A stretch of DNA of 7,455 nucleotides. Origin: Patescibacteria group bacterium. GTDB taxonomy: Bacteria > Patescibacteriota > Patescibacteriia > UBA1558 > S5-K13. The DNA lies in the NCBI GenBank assembly GCA_028703545.1, contig JAQVMR010000048.1, forward strand, positions 1 to 7,455, written 5' to 3'. Below the pieces are notes generated by a model. That model had not been told where the DNA came from, did no database searches, and was given only the letters and a program-made list of their open reading frames with translations. Below are positions 1 through 5,518 of this stretch, piece by piece (the first letter of the stretch is position 1; every line of letters begins with the position of its first letter). The position numbers and the translations under genes were made by a program.

Positions 1-63
1 ATGTCCTATGGTCCACACATCAAACATTGCTTGAGTTTTTAAACCAAAAAAGTTTTCTAACAT
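1..63 (-). CDS. N-terminus of an unidentified protein (partial, leaves window)
   Basis: An ATG at 63-61 opens a frame of 21 codons that stays open to the left edge. It begins MLENFFGLKTQ and goes on AMFDVWTIGH. The aromatic and hydrophobic composition would suit the start of a membrane protein, but this is only an impression from 21 residues. A weak Shine-Dalgarno (GGTGA) lies about 11 nt upstream, at 75-79 on the plus strand. The terminator at 170-194 separates it from the upstream neighbour, so it probably has its own start of transcription within the A+T-rich 64-169. Function cannot be assigned. Confidence 0.6.
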   Translation of the reverse strand, partial: MLENFFGLKTQAMFDVWTIGH

Positions 64-159
64 AAAATTCTAATTCACCAAATAACCTTCTTTAATTTTA
101 TACTTTTTAATAAAATTATACAAAACATAAAAAACAAGAATCTATTATCTAAAAATTGA

Positions 160-194
160 ACAAATACAAAAGAGAGTCCGCCTGAGACTCTCTT
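160..194 (-). terminator. Rho-independent terminator of the split gene at 214-590
   Basis: Perfect 9-bp inverted repeat AAGAGAGTC (170-178) and GACTCTCTT (186-194) with a 7-nt loop. Read on the minus strand it is followed by TTTGTATTTG. It lies 19 bp beyond the TAG at 214-216 but about 100 bp beyond the TGA at 297-299. This spacing supports 214 as the true end of the gene. Confidence 0.85.
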
Positions 195-213
195 AAAAAA
201 ATATTTTTATTGC

Positions 214-405
214 CTAACGATCCCCCTGGACATATCCTATGTATCTTGCTTTTTGAGTTGCTTCTTCTGTTTTCAGTGCTCTGAGAATGATTTTTCTCAA
301 ATCATTTGGAGTTTCAATAAAGAGACTGCTGCTTTTCCAGGCATCAACCTTTCCACTATTAAATCTTCCCACACCAATGATTCTTTTGTAGGGGATTCCT
401 TTTTT
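214..405 (-). CDS. -1 frame C-terminal half of the split small protein
   Basis: Reading from the heptamer in the -1 frame gives KKGIPYKRIIGVGRFNSGKV, then DAWKSSSLFIETPNDL, RKIILRALKTEEATQKA and RYIGYVQGDR before TAG (216-214). Nothing here can start translation by itself: the frame is closed by TGA at 408-406 and no Shine-Dalgarno precedes it. It is best read as the second half of the gene starting at 590, joined after residue 64 to give 125 aa. Supporting observations are the balanced residue composition with a Trp and conserved-looking Gly, Tyr and Arg positions, and the terminator 19 bp beyond its stop. I do not recognise the family. Confidence 0.65.
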   Translation of the reverse strand, partial: KKGIPYKRIIGVGRFNSGKVDAWKSSSLFIETPNDLRKIILRALKTEEATQKARYIGYVQGDR

Positions 406-590
406 TCAAAAATTGCCTGTCTCAAAAGATCGCTAATTGCAAATTCATGTGAACCTACAATTAAAATTTTTTCTCCGCTTGATAACTCCACACATAAAAA
501 CTTATATGCGTGATGTAGATGGTCTTCTGGTGTAAAATCAGAATAAGCACCAAATAATTCTTCGAAAAAGTATAATTTTGTTATTTTCAT
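297..590 (-). CDS. Unidentified small protein, zero-frame product (97 aa)
   Basis: ATG at 590-588 is preceded by a strong GGAGG six bases upstream and by a promoter at 617-645. The zero frame gives 97 residues ending in TGA (297-299). Residues 1-64 (start MKITKLYFFEELFG, then GEKILIVGSHEF) look like an ordinary alpha/beta protein. Residues 65-97, downstream of an A-AAA-AAG heptamer at 405-399, look much less protein-like than the -1 frame of the same DNA, which reads on to a TAG at 214 and stops just before the terminator. The gene is therefore probably 214-590 (125 aa), expressed by frameshifting, or a frameshifted gene or sequence error. I do not recognise the family. It is a single-gene unit with its own promoter and terminator. 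Confidence 0.7.
   Translation of the reverse strand: MKITKLYFFEELFGAYSDFTPEDHLHHAYKFLCVELSSGEKILIVGSHEFAISDLLRQAIFEKKESPTKESLVWEDLIVERLMPGKAAVSLLKLQMI
399..405 (-). promoter_or_regulatory. Candidate -1 ribosomal frameshift heptamer A-AAA-AAG
   Basis: On the minus strand the zero frame reads GAA AAA AAG GAA, which places A-AAA-AAG in the X-XXY-YYZ register known for programmed -1 shifting (E. coli dnaX uses the same heptamer). The A-run is seven bases long, so polymerase slippage or a sequencing indel are also possible. I see no convincing stimulatory stem-loop just downstream and only a weak purine stretch upstream. Confidence 0.45.
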
Positions 591-616
591 GATTTTCCTC
601 CAATGTATAATGTATT

Positions 617-645
617 AGATTATCATTTATTGAAGAAGTGGTCAA
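617..645 (-). promoter_or_regulatory. Sigma70-type promoter of the split gene
   Basis: Minus strand TTGACC (645-640), 17-bp spacer, TAATCT (622-617), with TGA immediately upstream of the -10 giving an extended -10. It points at the ATG at 590 and its GGAGG. Confidence 0.6.
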
Positions 646-851
646 TAATAAAAACAATATAAAGCGCGCCAATGATAAAATATAAACAAACAAAATTAAC
701 ACAAAGTATATTTAAAATGTAGACAATCCATTAAAATATTATATACATTGTTCATTTATTTTTTCTAGATCACAAAATTAAAAATTATTTTTAAAAACAC
801 ACTTAATTAAAATTTTATTTATAATATCATTATATGGTTTTTATCAATAAA
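646..851. other. A+T-rich intergenic stretch, no gene seen
   Basis: I found no coding frame with a plausible start in this stretch between the split gene's promoter and the tRNA terminator. It holds a lone -10-like TATAAT (minus, 743-738) without a matching -35. Otherwise nothing I can support. Confidence 0.5.
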
Positions 852-875
852 CAAAAAAATCGCTCATAAAGCGAT
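852..875 (-). terminator. Terminator of the tRNA-Leu/Ala/Val cluster
   Basis: Arms ATCGCT (859-864) and AGCGAT (870-875) around a 5-nt loop. On the minus strand the hairpin is followed directly by a run of T from the complement of 852-859. It lies about 60 bp beyond tRNA-Val, in the direction of the tRNA transcript. Confidence 0.75.
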
Positions 876-933
876 GTCATGAATCATAAAATTTTAAATT
901 AATCATTTAAAATTCATGTTTCAAAATTATTTA

Positions 934-1010
934 TGGTGGGCCCTATAGGATTCGAACCTATGACCTTCTCGGTGTAAACGAGACGCTCTAACCAACTGAG
1001 CCAAGGACCC
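934..1010 (-). tRNA. tRNA-Val(UAC)
   Basis: 77 nt including encoded CCA (934-936). Acceptor GGGTCCT pairs with AGGGCCC (one G-U). D arm GCTC/GAGC, anticodon stem TCTCG/CGAGA with loop TTTACAC, so the anticodon is UAC. The T arm carries TTCGAAT between ATAGG and CCTAT. All arms pair fully. It lies 4 bp downstream of tRNA-Ala in the same orientation, so the two share a precursor. Confidence 0.96.
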
Positions 1011-1014
1011 TAAA

Positions 1015-1091
1015 TGGTGGACTTGGTGGGATTCGAACCCACGACCCTCTGCTTGCAAAGCAGATGCTCTAACCAACTGAGCCACAAGCCC
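1015..1091 (-). tRNA. tRNA-Ala(UGC)
   Basis: 77 nt with encoded CCA. Acceptor GGGCTTG pairs with CAAGTCC and contains the G3-U70 wobble pair, the alanyl-tRNA synthetase identity element. Anticodon stem TCTGC/GCAGA encloses loop TTTGCAA (anticodon UGC). T arm GTGGG-TTCGAAT-CCCAC. Middle gene of a three-tRNA minus-strand cluster. Confidence 0.97.
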
Positions 1092-1128
1092 AAATATTTA
1101 CTATTTTCAATTTAAATCTAAAAATTTA

Positions 1129-1217
<89 letters not shown>

Positions 1218-1230
1218 AAGCGTATGACAA

Positions 1231-1267
1231 CCTGCCCCGCAAAGAAGCGAAGCGGATTATGCGGGGT
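1231..1267. repeat. G+C-rich inverted repeat in the rplS/tRNA-Leu spacer
   Basis: CCCCGCA (1235-1241) and TGCGGGG (1260-1266) form a perfect 7-bp stem around an 18-nt loop containing a short tandem GAAGC/GAAGC motif. Local G+C is near 60%, against roughly 27% around it. There is no T-run on either side, so it is not a typical intrinsic terminator. It may be a dispersed palindromic repeat or an RNA-processing or stabilising hairpin between rplS and the tRNAs. Confidence 0.5.
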
Positions 1268-1307
1268 TCCGCCATCCGTGCATATTCCCAAAATTCGATT
1301 ACAGAGA

Positions 1308-1631
1308 TTACAAACTAACCTTTTTAAGTTTCTTTTTATAAGATCTCAAATAATACAATTTTGATTTATTAGATTTAATTCTTGATTTAATTTCTATTTT
1401 ATCAATAGCCGGGGAGTGTATTGGATAAATTTTTTCTACACCAATTCCGCCCGATTCTTTTCTTACTGTAATTGTTGCTCCTTTTTCATTACCATGTTTA
1501 TGTGCTATAACAATACCTTCAAAAATCTGAATTCTTTCTTTCTCTTCTCCTTTTGAATTTTTCTCTTTAATCCTTTCATGAACCCTGACTATCATTCCTG
1601 GCTCAATATTTGCTTTTTTTTCTTCGGTCAT
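1308..1631 (-). CDS. rplS: 50S ribosomal protein L19
   Basis: L19 sits at the 30S-50S interface of the large subunit. The 107-aa product shows the family pattern from end to end: PGMIVRVHERIKE (11-23), ERIQIFEGIVIA (32-43), ITVRKESGGIGVEKIYPIHSP (54-74), IDKIEIKSRIKSNKSKLYYLR (76-96) and a basic tail ending KKKLKKVSL. This is slightly shorter than the usual ~115 aa, with a trimmed N-terminus. I chose ATG 1631. A start at 1691 would add a hydrophobic 20-residue leader unlike L19 and would put translation over the -35 TTGACA of the gene's own promoter. No Shine-Dalgarno precedes the ATG. It lies between the GlmU-type gene and tRNA-Leu on the same strand. Confidence 0.96.
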   Translation of the reverse strand: MTEEKKANIEPGMIVRVHERIKEKNSKGEEKERIQIFEGIVIAHKHGNEKGATITVRKESGGIGVEKIYPIHSPAIDKIEIKSRIKSNKSKLYYLRSYKKKLKKVSL

Positions 1632-1662
1632 ATAATAATCTATTTTAATTATAAGTATATAA

Positions 1663-1691
1663 ATACTAAACAAATTAAATAAAAATGTCAA
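1663..1691 (-). promoter_or_regulatory. Promoter of rplS
   Basis: Minus-strand TTGACA (1691-1686), 17-bp spacer, TAGTAT (1668-1663), giving a leader of about 25 nt to the ATG at 1631. The -35 starts 7 bp past the stop of the upstream gene. A second TATAAT lies at 1653-1648 but has no -35 at the right distance. Confidence 0.6.
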
Positions 1692-1697
1692 GACACT

Positions 1698-2456
1698 CTA
1701 TGCATCAAACTTATGTGATTTTTTAGCAATTTTAAGATCATCACGACTATTTATTCCCATTAATTCTATATTATCATTAACTTGTAATGTTTTTATATCA
1801 AGCCCTTGATTATTGGCCAAAAATACCAGATCCGTTAAATAGTATTCGTTCTGTATATTATTATTTCTTATGTCATCTAAATTGCTCCACAACCAGGCGT
1901 CTTTTACGCAATAAATTGCTGGATTAATCTCTGTAATATTTTTTTCATAATCCGTAGAATCACTAAATTCAATAATTTTTATAACATTATCTTCTTCGTC
2001 TCTTATAATTCTTCCGAATTTCCAATATGGGGCATTTTCTTTTTCAAAATTATCTATCTTTAGGGTTATCATGCTAAAAATAGAATTGCTGTCTAAATGT
2101 AGGTCCATAAGTAATTTTAAAGTTTTTTCTGTTATAAAGGGAGTATCGCCATATAAAATTAATATGTTTTCATATCTTCCTTTTAATTCTTCTCTGCATT
2201 GAATTACTGCGTGTCCGGTTCCTAATTGTTCTTTTTGCCAAATAAAATTATATTCATCATTAAGTTTATTTATTACATCTTCTCCTTTATAGCCAACAAC
2301 AATATAAATATCGGATTTATCAAAAAATTTTCCAACGCTGCCTAAAAGTTTTTCTATTAAAGATACTCCGTTGATTTCTGTAAGAACCTTTGGAACTTCC
2401 TGATTCATTCTCGTCCCCTTTCCTCCGGCTAAAATTATAAGTCCGATTTTTTTCAT
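1698..2456 (-). CDS. GlmU-type sugar-1-phosphate nucleotidyltransferase (single domain)
   Basis: 252 aa. Expected to transfer a nucleotidyl group to a sugar 1-phosphate, most likely UTP plus GlcNAc-1-P to UDP-GlcNAc, the cytosolic precursor of peptidoglycan. Visible motifs: nucleotide loop LAGGKGTRM (9-17) with PK (22-23); EQLGTGHA (76-83), the uridine pocket typical of GlmU; metal-binding YGDTP (102-106); FGRII (147-151); E163 and EIN (176-178) at the sugar site; EYYLTD (204-209); and GINSR (234-238), whose Asn236 matches the second metal ligand of GlmU. E. coli GlmU is about 456 aa with a C-terminal left-handed beta-helix acetyltransferase. Here the chain ends after the uridyltransferase fold, so acetylation must come from elsewhere or precede it. 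No Shine-Dalgarno. It lies 45 bp downstream of pilT. Substrate is inferred from motifs only. Confidence 0.88.
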   Translation of the reverse strand: MKKIGLIILAGGKGTRMNQEVPKVLTEINGVSLIEKLLGSVGKFFDKSDIYIVVGYKGEDVINKLNDEYNFIWQKEQLGTGHAVIQCREELKGRYENILILYGDTPFITEKTLKLLMDLHLDSNSIFSMITLKIDNFEKENAPYWKFGRIIRDEEDNVIKIIEFSDSTDYEKNITEINPAIYCVKDAWLWSNLDDIRNNNIQNEYYLTDLVFLANNQGLDIKTLQVNDNIELMGINSRDDLKIAKKSHKFDA

Positions 2457-2501
2457 AATTAAAAATTATTTATTAATAAATAAAAAAATAATCAAAGCAT
2501 A

Positions 2502-3545
2502 TTAAGCACCGATTTTTATATCATCAACTAGTGTTGCTTTGGCAACGTCTTCATCTATTAGCCCCGACTCATACAAATCTTTTATTGATTGTTTCATTGT
2601 TATCATCCCCTTATCAGAACTTGTTTGCATAACTGTTTTTATTTGAGGAACCTTGTTTTCTCTTATTATATTAGAAACAGCCGGCGTATTAATCAAAATT
2701 TCTCTGGCGGCAATCATTCCCCCACCCTTTCTTGGTAATAATTTTTGAGCTACTATACAATTTAAAACCATTGAAAATTGAAGTCTAATTTGTTCCTGCT
2801 GATGTGCTGGAAAAACATCCACAATTCTATCCATAACCTGTGATGCATTTGGCGTATGTAATGTCGCCAAGACTAAATGTCCTGTTTCTGCAAGAGTAAG
2901 CGTTAAAGCGATACTTTCTAAATCTCTCATTTCACCAACCATAATAATATCTGGGTCTTGCCTTAAAACATGTTTAAGTCCCGCAGCAAATGTTAACATA
3001 TCAGAACCAAGCTCTCTTTGAGTAATTATTGCTTTTGCTTTTGGAAATAAATATTCTATTGGATCTTCTAATGTAATTATTGAAACATTTTTTGTTTCAT
3101 TTATATTATTTATCATAGAAGCTAGTGTTGTTGATTTTCCACAGCCAGTAGGACCCGTTACAAGCACCAAACCTTCTTCTTGTTCTATAATTCCCCTTAC
3201 AACATCTGGCAAGTCAAGATCATCCATTGTTGGAATTTTTTTATTTATAATTCTTGCAACAAGCGCAACATTGTCTCTTTCCCAACAAATATTTACTCTA
3301 AATCTTCCTACGTTATTTATATCATATGAAAAATCCAACTCTCTTTCTTCATAAAATTTTTTCTTTTGATTGACTGTTAGAACCGCTTCGATCATTTTTT
3401 TCATATCACTAGAATTTATTTCTCCAAAATCCCCTAATTCATTTATTACCTTACTTATTCTTACACATGGTTTATTATTAACAATTAAATGAAGATCAGA
3501 AGCACCAACTTCAGTAGATTTTTTTAATAGTGTATTGAGCTCCAT
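2502..3545 (-). CDS. pilT: Type IV pilus retraction ATPase PilT
   Basis: 347 aa, the usual PilT length (~345). Hexameric cytoplasmic ATPase that depolymerises type IV pili for twitching, adhesion or DNA uptake. N-terminal domain 1-100 includes the PilT-like SDLHL (16-20). Walker A GPTGCGKST (131-139), Asp box ITLEDPIE (157-164), Walker B DPDIIMVGEMRD (197-208) with catalytic Glu205, His box TGHLVLATLHT (221-231). TPAVSNIIRE (287-296) corresponds to the AIRNLIRE motif that separates PilT from PilB assembly ATPases. All catalytic residues are present. No other pilus gene is in view. There is no Shine-Dalgarno before ATG 3545. A TATAAT lies at 3579-3574 without a good -35. The gene borders the putative origin and is transcribed away from it. 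Confidence 0.95.
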   Translation of the reverse strand: MELNTLLKKSTEVGASDLHLIVNNKPCVRISKVINELGDFGEINSSDMKKMIEAVLTVNQKKKFYEERELDFSYDINNVGRFRVNICWERDNVALVARIINKKIPTMDDLDLPDVVRGIIEQEEGLVLVTGPTGCGKSTTLASMINNINETKNVSIITLEDPIEYLFPKAKAIITQRELGSDMLTFAAGLKHVLRQDPDIIMVGEMRDLESIALTLTLAETGHLVLATLHTPNASQVMDRIVDVFPAHQQEQIRLQFSMVLNCIVAQKLLPRKGGGMIAAREILINTPAVSNIIRENKVPQIKTVMQTSSDKGMITMKQSIKDLYESGLIDEDVAKATLVDDIKIGA

Positions 3546-3873
3546 AAACTTATTTTATTTTTTAAAATTAATAATTATATTCTATCACCTGACAGATAAT
3601 ATAACAATAAGTTTATCTAAAAAAATAAATTACTTAATATAATCAAATAGATGCTGGAGTTACATTTTAGTTATCTTTTTAGTAATTGGGAAAACTTTTT
3701 GAATTAGGTTTTAATCTTTTGCTTAAAACATAAAACATATTTTAAAATATATAAAGTGTAATATAAAAAAATCTAAAACAATAAAAAAGAGACTTACACT
3801 AAATACCGGATTAAAAACATCTCTGACGTAGAATCAGAAAAATTAAAAAGTATTTGAGTGAATATATTTTCAC
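3546..3873. other. A+T-rich spacer between pilT and the DnaA-box cluster
   Basis: Nothing coding is visible on either strand. It should contain the pilT promoter and leader. The only structure I see is A/T palindromic sequence such as ATATTTTAAAATAT around 3737-3750 and a weak AGAGA/TCTCT repeat (3787-3825). It may belong to the origin. Confidence 0.5.
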
Positions 3874-3959
3874 TTATTCACAGTATGTTAATAAACCTGT
3901 GGATAAGTCCATTTTAAACACATAAGTTATCCACAAACTTATCAACAATATGTGCATAA
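3874..3959. other. DnaA-box cluster of a probable chromosomal origin (oriC)
   Basis: Five 9-mers match the DnaA box TTATCCACA within 86 bp. Two are perfect: 3927-3935 (plus) and 3898-3906 (minus). Three have one mismatch: TTATTCACA 3874-3882 (plus), TTATCAACA 3939-3947 (plus) and TTATGCACA 3951-3959 (minus). This density in a gene-free region beside a long A+T-rich stretch, with parS sites 0.45 and 1.56 kb away, is the usual layout of oriC. dnaA and dnaN are not in the window, so the call rests on the sites alone. Confidence 0.85.
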
Positions 3960-3960
3960 G

Positions 3961-4140
3961 TTTTGACAAAATTGTCAAAAAATCATTAATATAATTTTTT
4001 ATGTTATTTTTTTGGCTTAAATAAGCCAATATTGACTATTGTTTTTTTTCTTTAAATATGATATACTAATAATATAGTAAATTGAAAAAATAATATTCTA
4101 TATAATTGTTTTATCAAAACAAAAACAAAAAATATATAAA
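3961..4140. other. A+T-rich putative DNA unwinding element
   Basis: About 180 bp of nearly 90% A+T directly beside the DnaA boxes, the expected place for strand opening. It includes two short palindromes: TTTTGACAA-aa-TTGTCAAAA (3961-3980) and TTGGCTTA-aa-TAAGCCAA (4012-4029). Their role is unknown; they could be protein-binding sites. The plus-strand promoter at 4039-4067 lies within this stretch. Confidence 0.5.
4039..4067 (+). promoter_or_regulatory. Plus-strand extended -10 promoter inside the origin region
   Basis: TTGTTT (4039-4044), 17-bp spacer, TATACT (4062-4067) preceded by TG at 4059-4060 (extended -10). It would start RNA near 4074, within the A+T-rich origin DNA. No plus-strand protein gene lies downstream. 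Confidence 0.5.
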
Positions 4141-4356
4141 GTATATTTCCTCGCCAAAAACAGCGGAGAATACACAAAAAAATTAAAACAATTATACAGA
4201 AGGGAAAATGCTTCCTATATATAGAATGAAAATGATAATTGCTAAGCTGTTCATTTTAACACAAAAATGACATTTTGGCAATAGGTCTAAAAATGGGGAG
4301 TGCAACTCCCCTAGATAAAAACACTGAAAAGTTAGATCTAAGGGGAGTTTTTGTTT
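4074..4356 (+). ncRNA. Candidate origin-proximal small RNA
   Basis: A plus-strand unit of about 283 nt runs from the promoter at 4039-4067 to the terminator at 4304-4356. It has no convincing open frame. Segment 4097-4112 can pair with 4185-4200 (15 of 16) around an inner imperfect hairpin (4141-4173), while 4095-4104 can instead pair perfectly with 4218-4227. Further hairpins are AAAATGA/TCATTTT (4229-4257) and 4295-4311. I recognise no known family (6S, tmRNA, SRP, RNase P). It could equally be an origin-activating transcript without a function as RNA. Confidence 0.35.
4304..4356 (+). terminator. Plus-strand terminator with overlapping alternative hairpin
   Basis: Arm AACTCCCCTAGAT (4304-4316) pairs with ATCTAAGGGGAGTT (4336-4349, one bulged A), followed by TTTGTTT. 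The 5' arm is also the 3' half of a separate perfect 7-bp hairpin GGGGAGT-gca-ACTCCCC (4295-4311). The two folds exclude each other, as terminator and antiterminator do. Confidence 0.7.
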
Positions 4357-4402
4357 GGTTAAAATCCTGTTTTTTGTCTATTTTAAGCCAAAATTTAAAA
4401 AT

Positions 4403-4418
4403 TGTTCCACGTGGAACA
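4403..4418. other. parS centromere site 1
   Basis: TGTTCCACGTGGAACA, a perfect 16-bp palindrome matching the bacterial chromosomal parS consensus (TGTTnCACGTGnAACA), bound by ParB to load the segregation complex and SMC. The symmetry extends to 26 bp (4398-4423). It sits between two convergent terminators, 444 bp from the last DnaA box. Confidence 0.93.
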
Positions 4419-4433
4419 ATTTTATTTAAATTA

Positions 4434-4457
4434 AAACCCGGGATAATTTCCGGGTTT
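4434..4457 (-). terminator. Terminator of the orphan gene at 4468-4866
   Basis: AAACCCGG (4434-4441) and CCGGGTTT (4450-4457) form a perfect 8-bp stem with an 8-nt loop, 10 bp past the TGA. Minus-strand tail TTTTAATTTAAAT is moderately T-rich. It faces the plus-strand terminator across parS site 1. Confidence 0.65.
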
Positions 4458-4467
4458 AAAATAAGTA

Positions 4468-4866
4468 TCAATAATCATAAATTGATCTTGATAGTGGCTC
4501 TTTAACAAAAATATTAAAATAATTCGCTCCATCAAAACACTTTTCATACTTTTTACTAAGAATGTCTCCAACCACCTCTTTTGTATCAGAAAGACTAACT
4601 TCAACAATTCTCTTATATAATGTGTAAGAAAATAAAGTAAGTCCAAAAATCTTAATCTTTTTTGGAACTACTCTTACTACAACAAACTCAGTGATTGGCA
4701 CATAAAAAAACATCATTACTGAATATGTATAAAATACTTTAAAAACACAATCAGAAAACTCTTTTTCAAGAGTTTCGATGATTTGATCTAAATATGGTCT
4801 AACTACTGGCTCTCCTTTTTTCCAAGAATCTCTTAGATATTTAGGTAGTGTACTGATGGATTTCAT
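4468..4866 (-). CDS. Unidentified 132-aa protein
   Basis: I do not recognise this protein. I chose ATG 4866 because AAGGAGG lies five bases upstream and a near-consensus promoter ends about 25 bp before it. The frame stays open to 4935, but those extra 23 codons would cover the promoter. The product starts MKSISTLPKYLRDSWKKGEP, has an amphipathic stretch PYLDQIIETLEKEF, a strongly hydrophobic core VFKVFYTYSVMMFFYVPITEFVV (possible membrane contact or a buried beta-sheet), and ends SRSIYDY. It has no recognisable signal peptide. It is a single-gene unit with its own promoter, possible operator and terminator, between the AlaE-family gene and parS site 1. Role unknown. Confidence 0.75.
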   Translation of the reverse strand: MKSISTLPKYLRDSWKKGEPVVRPYLDQIIETLEKEFSDCVFKVFYTYSVMMFFYVPITEFVVVRVVPKKIKIFGLTLFSYTLYKRIVEVSLSDTKEVVGDILSKKYEKCFDGANYFNIFVKEPLSRSIYDY

Positions 4867-4877
4867 TGTTCCTCCTT

Positions 4878-4910
4878 GTATTAATATATCTTTATACCAT
4901 GTGTTAATAC
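4878..4910. promoter_or_regulatory. Possible operator: inverted repeat around the -10
   Basis: GTATTAA (4878-4884) and TTAATAC (4904-4910) are perfect inverted copies separated by 19 bp and centred on the -10 of the next promoter. That position suits a repressor dimer, but 7-bp A+T-rich arms can arise by chance here. Confidence 0.3.
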
Positions 4911-4919
4911 CTATGTCAA
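4891..4919 (-). promoter_or_regulatory. Strong promoter of the orphan gene at 4468-4866
   Basis: Minus-strand TTGACA (4919-4914), 17-bp spacer, TATAAA (4896-4891), with TGG before the -10 (extended -10). Initiation near 4884 gives a leader of about 18 nt that contains the AAGGAGG. Confidence 0.8.
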
Positions 4920-4943
4920 TAGAATAATCGCACATAAATGATT

Positions 4944-4983
4944 ATACAAAAAAAGAGCTCATTTATTTTAAACAAGCTCTTTT
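4944..4983 (-). terminator. Terminator of the AlaE-family gene
   Basis: AAAAGAGCT (4951-4959) and AGCTCTTTT (4975-4983) overlap the TAA at 4984-4982. On the minus strand the stem extends to 11 bp or more (AGAGCTTGTTT with AAATGAGCTCT, two G-U) and is followed by seven T. The wobbles favour minus-strand function. Confidence 0.85.
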
Positions 4984-5455
4984 ATTTTTGAAAAACTAAT
5001 TTTAATACTTTTCCCAAAATTTTTGGAATAGTCACGTCAAATAAATTCCTAAAAAAATCGAGAAACAATCCATAAAAAACCCCCAAAAATATACTAAGTA
5101 TAAGTACATTACGAACTGCCACTAGGGTATTACTAGGACTTGCACCAGACACATACAGAATAATTAAATACGTTGGACCATTATATATTAATGAACTAAG
5201 TGTATTACAAATAATATATTCTCTTAGTGTGTAATTATTTCTTTTCCTTGTAACAAGAAAAGTAAATTCATCTCTATATAAGCCATAAAGGGTTCTTAGA
5301 AAAGCCGCCATTAGTCTTGTTTTAACTACTACTAAAAGTGGCATACCTATATACCAATATTCATGAATAAAACTAACAAAAAAAGTTGATAAAATAGCGA
5401 GCCACGCATCTGCAAAAGCTCTTCTTATAAAGTGAATAAACCTATTCTTGTTCAC
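4982..5455 (-). CDS. alaE: AlaE-family L-alanine exporter
   Basis: 157 aa, close to the ~149 aa of E. coli AlaE, an inner-membrane exporter of L-alanine. Family landmarks: YGLYRDEF (57-64; E. coli has YGMYRDLF), a P-x-Y-x-x-I-L-x-x-x-G-A stretch (94-105), and GVFYGLFLDFFRNLF (125-139; E. coli GAVYGYFLDYCRRLF). About four hydrophobic segments are visible, near 15-32, 39-58, 84-103 and 112-133. The start is GTG at 5455, preceded seven bases upstream by AGGAGG. It has its own terminator; a weak promoter is at 5475-5502. parS site 2 lies 64 bp upstream. In a host with little biosynthesis it could relieve alanine excess from peptide uptake; that role is inferred. The similarity is from memory and needs a profile search. 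Confidence 0.8.
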   Translation of the reverse strand: MNKNRFIHFIRRAFADAWLAILSTFFVSFIHEYWYIGMPLLVVVKTRLMAAFLRTLYGLYRDEFTFLVTRKRNNYTLREYIICNTLSSLIYNGPTYLIILYVSGASPSNTLVAVRNVLILSIFLGVFYGLFLDFFRNLFDVTIPKILGKVLKLVFQK

Positions 5456-5474
5456 TTAAATTCCTCCTATTTAT

Positions 5475-5502
5475 ATATTATTTTTAATAGATTGACACAC
5501 AA
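5475..5502 (-). promoter_or_regulatory. Weak candidate promoter of the AlaE-family gene
   Basis: Minus-strand TTGTGT (5502-5497), 16-bp spacer, TAATAT (5480-5475), about 20 bp upstream of the GTG and directly before AGGAGG. Only moderate matches in A+T-rich DNA. Confidence 0.35.
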
Positions 5503-5518
5503 TTAGTTAAACCGAAAA

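Noticed and set aside
253..513. Plus-strand open frame of 86 codons
   Set aside because: Antisense to the split gene, no Shine-Dalgarno, and the minus-strand gene has promoter, SD and terminator.
1632..1691. 20-residue hydrophobic N-terminal extension of L19
   Set aside because: Unlike any L19, has no Shine-Dalgarno, and would overlap the TTGACA-17-TAGTAT promoter; ATG 1631 fits the family.
2466..2483. 18-bp A/T palindrome after pilT as a terminator
   Set aside because: Only A-T pairs and no clean T-tail; expected by chance in this composition.
4256..4646. Three open frames over parS site 1 and the terminators
   Set aside because: They run through parS, two terminators and the orphan gene; no start signals.
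4867..4935. Upstream start of the 132-aa orphan gene (extra 23 codons)
   Set aside because: Covers a near-consensus promoter and the Shine-Dalgarno that serve ATG 4866.
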